Shown piece by piece: positions 62,310-64,000 of a stretch of DNA of 64,000 bases. The stretch is taken from NCBI RefSeq assembly GCF_001428125.1, contig NZ_LMSM01000006.1, forward strand, positions 670,270-734,269. The letters are read 5' to 3'. The position numbers and the translations under genes are program-made. The stretch comes from Nocardioides sp. Soil774. GTDB lineage: Bacteria; Actinomycetota; Actinomycetes; Propionibacteriales; Nocardioidaceae. The stretch's first letter is position 1; every line of letters starts with the position of its first letter. The notes under the pieces are model-generated. The model did no database searches, was not told the DNA's origin, and saw nothing but the letters and a program-made list of their open reading frames with translations.

Positions 62310-63304
62310 CCGACTCGCCCCTCGCACTGCCCGTCGTCGACGCCGCCCTCGAGCAGCGGCTCGTCGGCCGACTCGCGCGCATCGAGGAGCTGCTCGCCGA
62401 GCACTGCCAGGGCCGTACGCCCTACGTCACCCGCGCGGCCACCCACCTGATGATGGCCGGCGGCAAGCGCTTCCGGCCGCTGCTCGTGCTGCTGGCCGCC
62501 GAGACCGGCCCGCACCCCGAGGCCGAGGAGGTGGAGACCGCAGCCTGCGTCGTGGAGCTCACCCACGTCGCCTCGCTCTACCACGACGACGTCATGGACG
62601 AGGCGGCGCTGCGTCGGGGCGCCGACACCGCCAACGCCCGCTGGGACAACCACGTCGCGATCCTCACCGGCGACTTCCTCTTCGGCCGGTCGTCCGAGCT
62701 CACCGCCGATCTGGGGCCCGACGCCGTGCGGATCCAGGCGCGGACGTTCACCCGGCTGGTCGAGGGCCAGATCCTGGAGACCGTGAAGCCCGAGCCGGGA
62801 GAGGACCCGCTCGCGCACTACCTCGAGGTCGTGGCCGGCAAGACCGGCTCGCTCATCGCGACTTCCGCGCGCTACGGCGCGATGTTCGCCGGCGCCCGCC
62901 CCGAGGTCGTCGAGGCGCTCAGTGCCTACGGCGAGATCGTCGGCTCGGCCTTCCAGCTCTCCGACGACATCCTCGACATCGCCTCGGAGTCCGACACCTC
63001 CGGCAAGACCCCCGGCACGGACCTCCGCGAGGGCGTCCCGACGCTGCCGGTGCTGATGGCCCAGGCCTCCACCGATCCTGCCGACGCCCGCCTGCTCGAG
63101 CTGCTCGGGCGTCCGCTCACCGACGACGCCGAGCACGCCGAGGCCCTCTCGCTGCTGCGCCGCCACCCGGCGATGGAGCGGGCCCGCGACCACGTCCTCG
63201 GGCAGGCCACCCAGGCCAAGAAGCTGCTCGAGGTGCTCGACCCCGGCCCGGTCCGCACGGCCCTGGAGTCGTTCGCCGACATCGTGGCCAACCGCTCGGC
63301 CTGA
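62306..63304 (+). CDS. Polyprenyl diphosphate synthase (probable menaquinone side-chain enzyme)
   Basis: A 332-residue trans-isoprenyl diphosphate synthase. The first Asp-rich motif is SLYHDDVMDEAALRRG near residues 90-105 (DDxxD) and the second is SDDILDIASESD near 216-227 (DDxxD). GGKRFRPLLVLLAA near 52-65 and KTGSLIATSARYGAM near 178-192 are also conserved. Residues before the first DDxxD, which set chain length, do not contain an obvious stop Phe-Phe, so a long chain is likely. GTG 62306 overlaps the nuoN stop (GTGA), so it is translated with complex I. Confidence 0.92.
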   Translation: MTDSPLALPVVDAALEQRLVGRLARIEELLAEHCQGRTPYVTRAATHLMMAGGKRFRPLLVLLAAETGPHPEAEEVETAACVVELTHVASLYHDDVMDEAALRRGADTANARWDNHVAILTGDFLFGRSSELTADLGPDAVRIQARTFTRLVEGQILETVKPEPGEDPLAHYLEVVAGKTGSLIATSARYGAMFAGARPEVVEALSAYGEIVGSAFQLSDDILDIASESDTSGKTPGTDLREGVPTLPVLMAQASTDPADARLLELLGRPLTDDAEHAEALSLLRRHPAMERARDHVLGQATQAKKLLEVLDPGPVRTALESFADIVANRSA

Positions 63305-63308
63305 CGGC

Positions 63309-63339
63309 TTGACCCTGCCCCTGGGGCAGGCCCCACGGT
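63309..63339 (+). promoter_or_regulatory. Probable MerR-type operator/promoter
   Basis: TTGACC (63309-63314) is followed by the perfect dyad CCTGCCCCTGGGGCAGG (63314-63330) and, 19 nt after the hexamer, a weak -10 CACGGT. A dyad inside an over-long spacer is the hallmark of MerR-activated promoters, and a merR-like gene starts at 63378. The dyad could instead terminate the nuo transcript. Confidence 0.5.
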
Positions 63340-63377
63340 CGTGGCACCGGTGAGCGACACCGGAGAGGATGGGGACG

Positions 63378-64000
63378 ATGACCGAGCCGCACACGCTGGT
63401 GACCATCGGCGACTTCGCCCGCGCAACGGGCCTGACGCAGAAGGCGCTCCGGTTGTACGACGACCTGGGTTTGCTGCCGCCGGCGGAGGTGGACCCGCTC
63501 TCGGGCTACCGGCGCTACGCGCCCACACAGCTCGAGCGAGCCCGGCTGGTGGCGACCCTGCGCCTGCTGGGGATGCCGCTGGTGCGGATCCGCAGGGTGC
63601 TCGGACTCACGCCTGCTGCCGCCGCGCAGGAGGTCGAGGCCTACTGGCACCAGGTGCGGGCGGACACCGCCACCCGCGACGGCGTCGTCTCCACCCTCGT
63701 CCGTCAACTGAGGAACGAGGCACCCGACATGACCACATCCACCGGCACCCTCCACGCGGAGATCGGCACCAGCCACCTGCAGGGCTCCCGCGAGCGGCAG
63801 CAGGACGCGCTGCTGGCGAGCGCAGGGCTGTACGCCGTCGCCGACGGCTTCGGCGATCGCGACGACCTGGCTGCCGCGGCGCTCGCCGCCTTCTCCTCGG
63901 GCGGCCTGGCGGCCGCGGTCAGCGAGGTCGCGCCGGGCGTGCGCGCTGCGCTCCCGGCGGCTCCCACCGCCGGAACCACCCTCACCGCCGTCAGGCTGGA
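63378..64000 (+). CDS. MerR family regulator fused to a PP2C-like phosphatase domain (3' end outside window)
   Basis: The frame is open from ATG 63378 to the window end (207 codons). Residues 1-75 form a MerR winged helix: TIGDFARATGLTQKALRLYD, LGLLPPAEVD, GYRRYAPTQLERARLVATL. Residues ~76-117 are a linking helix, including VEAYWHQVRADTATRD. From ~118, SHLQGSRERQQDALL, LYAVADGFGDRDD and TTLTAV resemble the PP2C motifs with the R-x-x-QD and ADGxGD metal Asp residues. No stop lies between the two parts, so it is one protein. An in-frame ATG at 63729 could give a separate phosphatase. Confidence 0.82.
   Translation, partial: MTEPHTLVTIGDFARATGLTQKALRLYDDLGLLPPAEVDPLSGYRRYAPTQLERARLVATLRLLGMPLVRIRRVLGLTPAAAAQEVEAYWHQVRADTATRDGVVSTLVRQLRNEAPDMTTSTGTLHAEIGTSHLQGSRERQQDALLASAGLYAVADGFGDRDDLAAAALAAFSSGGLAAAVSEVAPGVRAALPAAPTAGTTLTAVRL

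Overview
The window is chromosomal DNA of a high-GC actinobacterium, most likely a Nocardioides-like member of the Nocardioidaceae. The evidence is very strong G/C at third codon positions, frequent GTG starts with ATGA/GTGA gene overlaps, many -10 hexamers of the TAnnnT type only 6-8 nt from a start codon (leaderless transcripts), a complete menaquinone/complex I respiratory set, and a gene order (proC, small HTH gene, bS22, galE-like gene, acyltransferase, HAD hydrolase, glutaredoxin, hemA-C-D-B, hemL, ccdA-resB-ccsB, men genes, nuo) that parallels the Mycobacterium tuberculosis Rv0500-Rv0562 region and the Streptomyces bldN/rex-hem region. I see no prophage, insertion sequence, CRISPR array, tRNA or rRNA.

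Layout. 1-2.0 kb: end of a TIM-barrel isomerase gene and a two-gene ABC-2 exporter. 2.0-5.0 kb: proline dehydrogenase and proC, then a membrane-protein/TetR operon with a 14-bp perfect palindrome as probable operator. 5.0-9.0 kb: an AcuC-type deacetylase, a small HTH protein, the 33-residue ribosomal protein bS22, a nucleotide-sugar epimerase-like protein and a lysophospholipid acyltransferase with a histone-H1-like tail. 9.0-11.2 kb: a BldN-like ECF sigma factor and its RsbN-like membrane partner. 11.2-17.0 kb: HAD hydrolase, acyl-CoA ligase, glutaredoxin, MFS permease, a small membrane protein and a DUF222/HNH protein. 17.2-22.8 kb: rex-hemA-hemC-hemD-hemB. 22.8-24.6 kb: a GIY-YIG nuclease gene bracketed by inverted palindromic repeats, and a secreted lytic transglycosylase. 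24.8-30.8 kb: hemL, a histidine phosphatase and the system II cytochrome c maturation genes. 30.7-36.2 kb: small membrane proteins, a winged-helix protein, an Eis-like acetyltransferase, menA, an MFS permease and a DUF1801 protein. 36.2-46.3 kb: menE-menC-menD, a secreted GH16 enzyme, a metallo-hydrolase, menF, a degenerate adenylation-domain protein, an L,D-transpeptidase and menG. 46.4-63.3 kb: nuoA-N plus a polyprenyl diphosphate synthase. 63.4-64.0 kb: start of a MerR regulator fused to a PP2C-like phosphatase domain.

How it fits together. Most of the window builds the respiratory chain: haem (hemA, C, D, B, L), cytochrome c assembly (TlpA-like protein, CcdA, ResB, CcsB), menaquinone (menF, D, C, E, A, G and a prenyl-chain synthase; menB and menH are not here) and proton-pumping NADH dehydrogenase (nuoA-N). 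Rex, a sensor of the NADH/NAD+ ratio, is encoded here. Good Rex operators lie over the rex-hem promoter and just downstream of the nuoA promoter (13 of 14 consensus bases), so one redox sensor probably ties haem supply to complex I.

The most unusual structures are: (1) three copies of a 63-65-nt hairpin element that fill the only three sizeable gaps between nuo genes, with arms that differ in sequence between copies but stay complementary; (2) a stand-alone GIY-YIG nuclease gene flanked by inverted copies of another dispersed palindrome, one of them expanded into three perfect 31-bp tandem repeats; (3) the MerR-PP2C fusion; (4) a probable CTG start codon; and (5) a C-terminally extended CcsB overlapping an antisense small gene. 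All functions are inferred by reading the sequence; no database search was possible.
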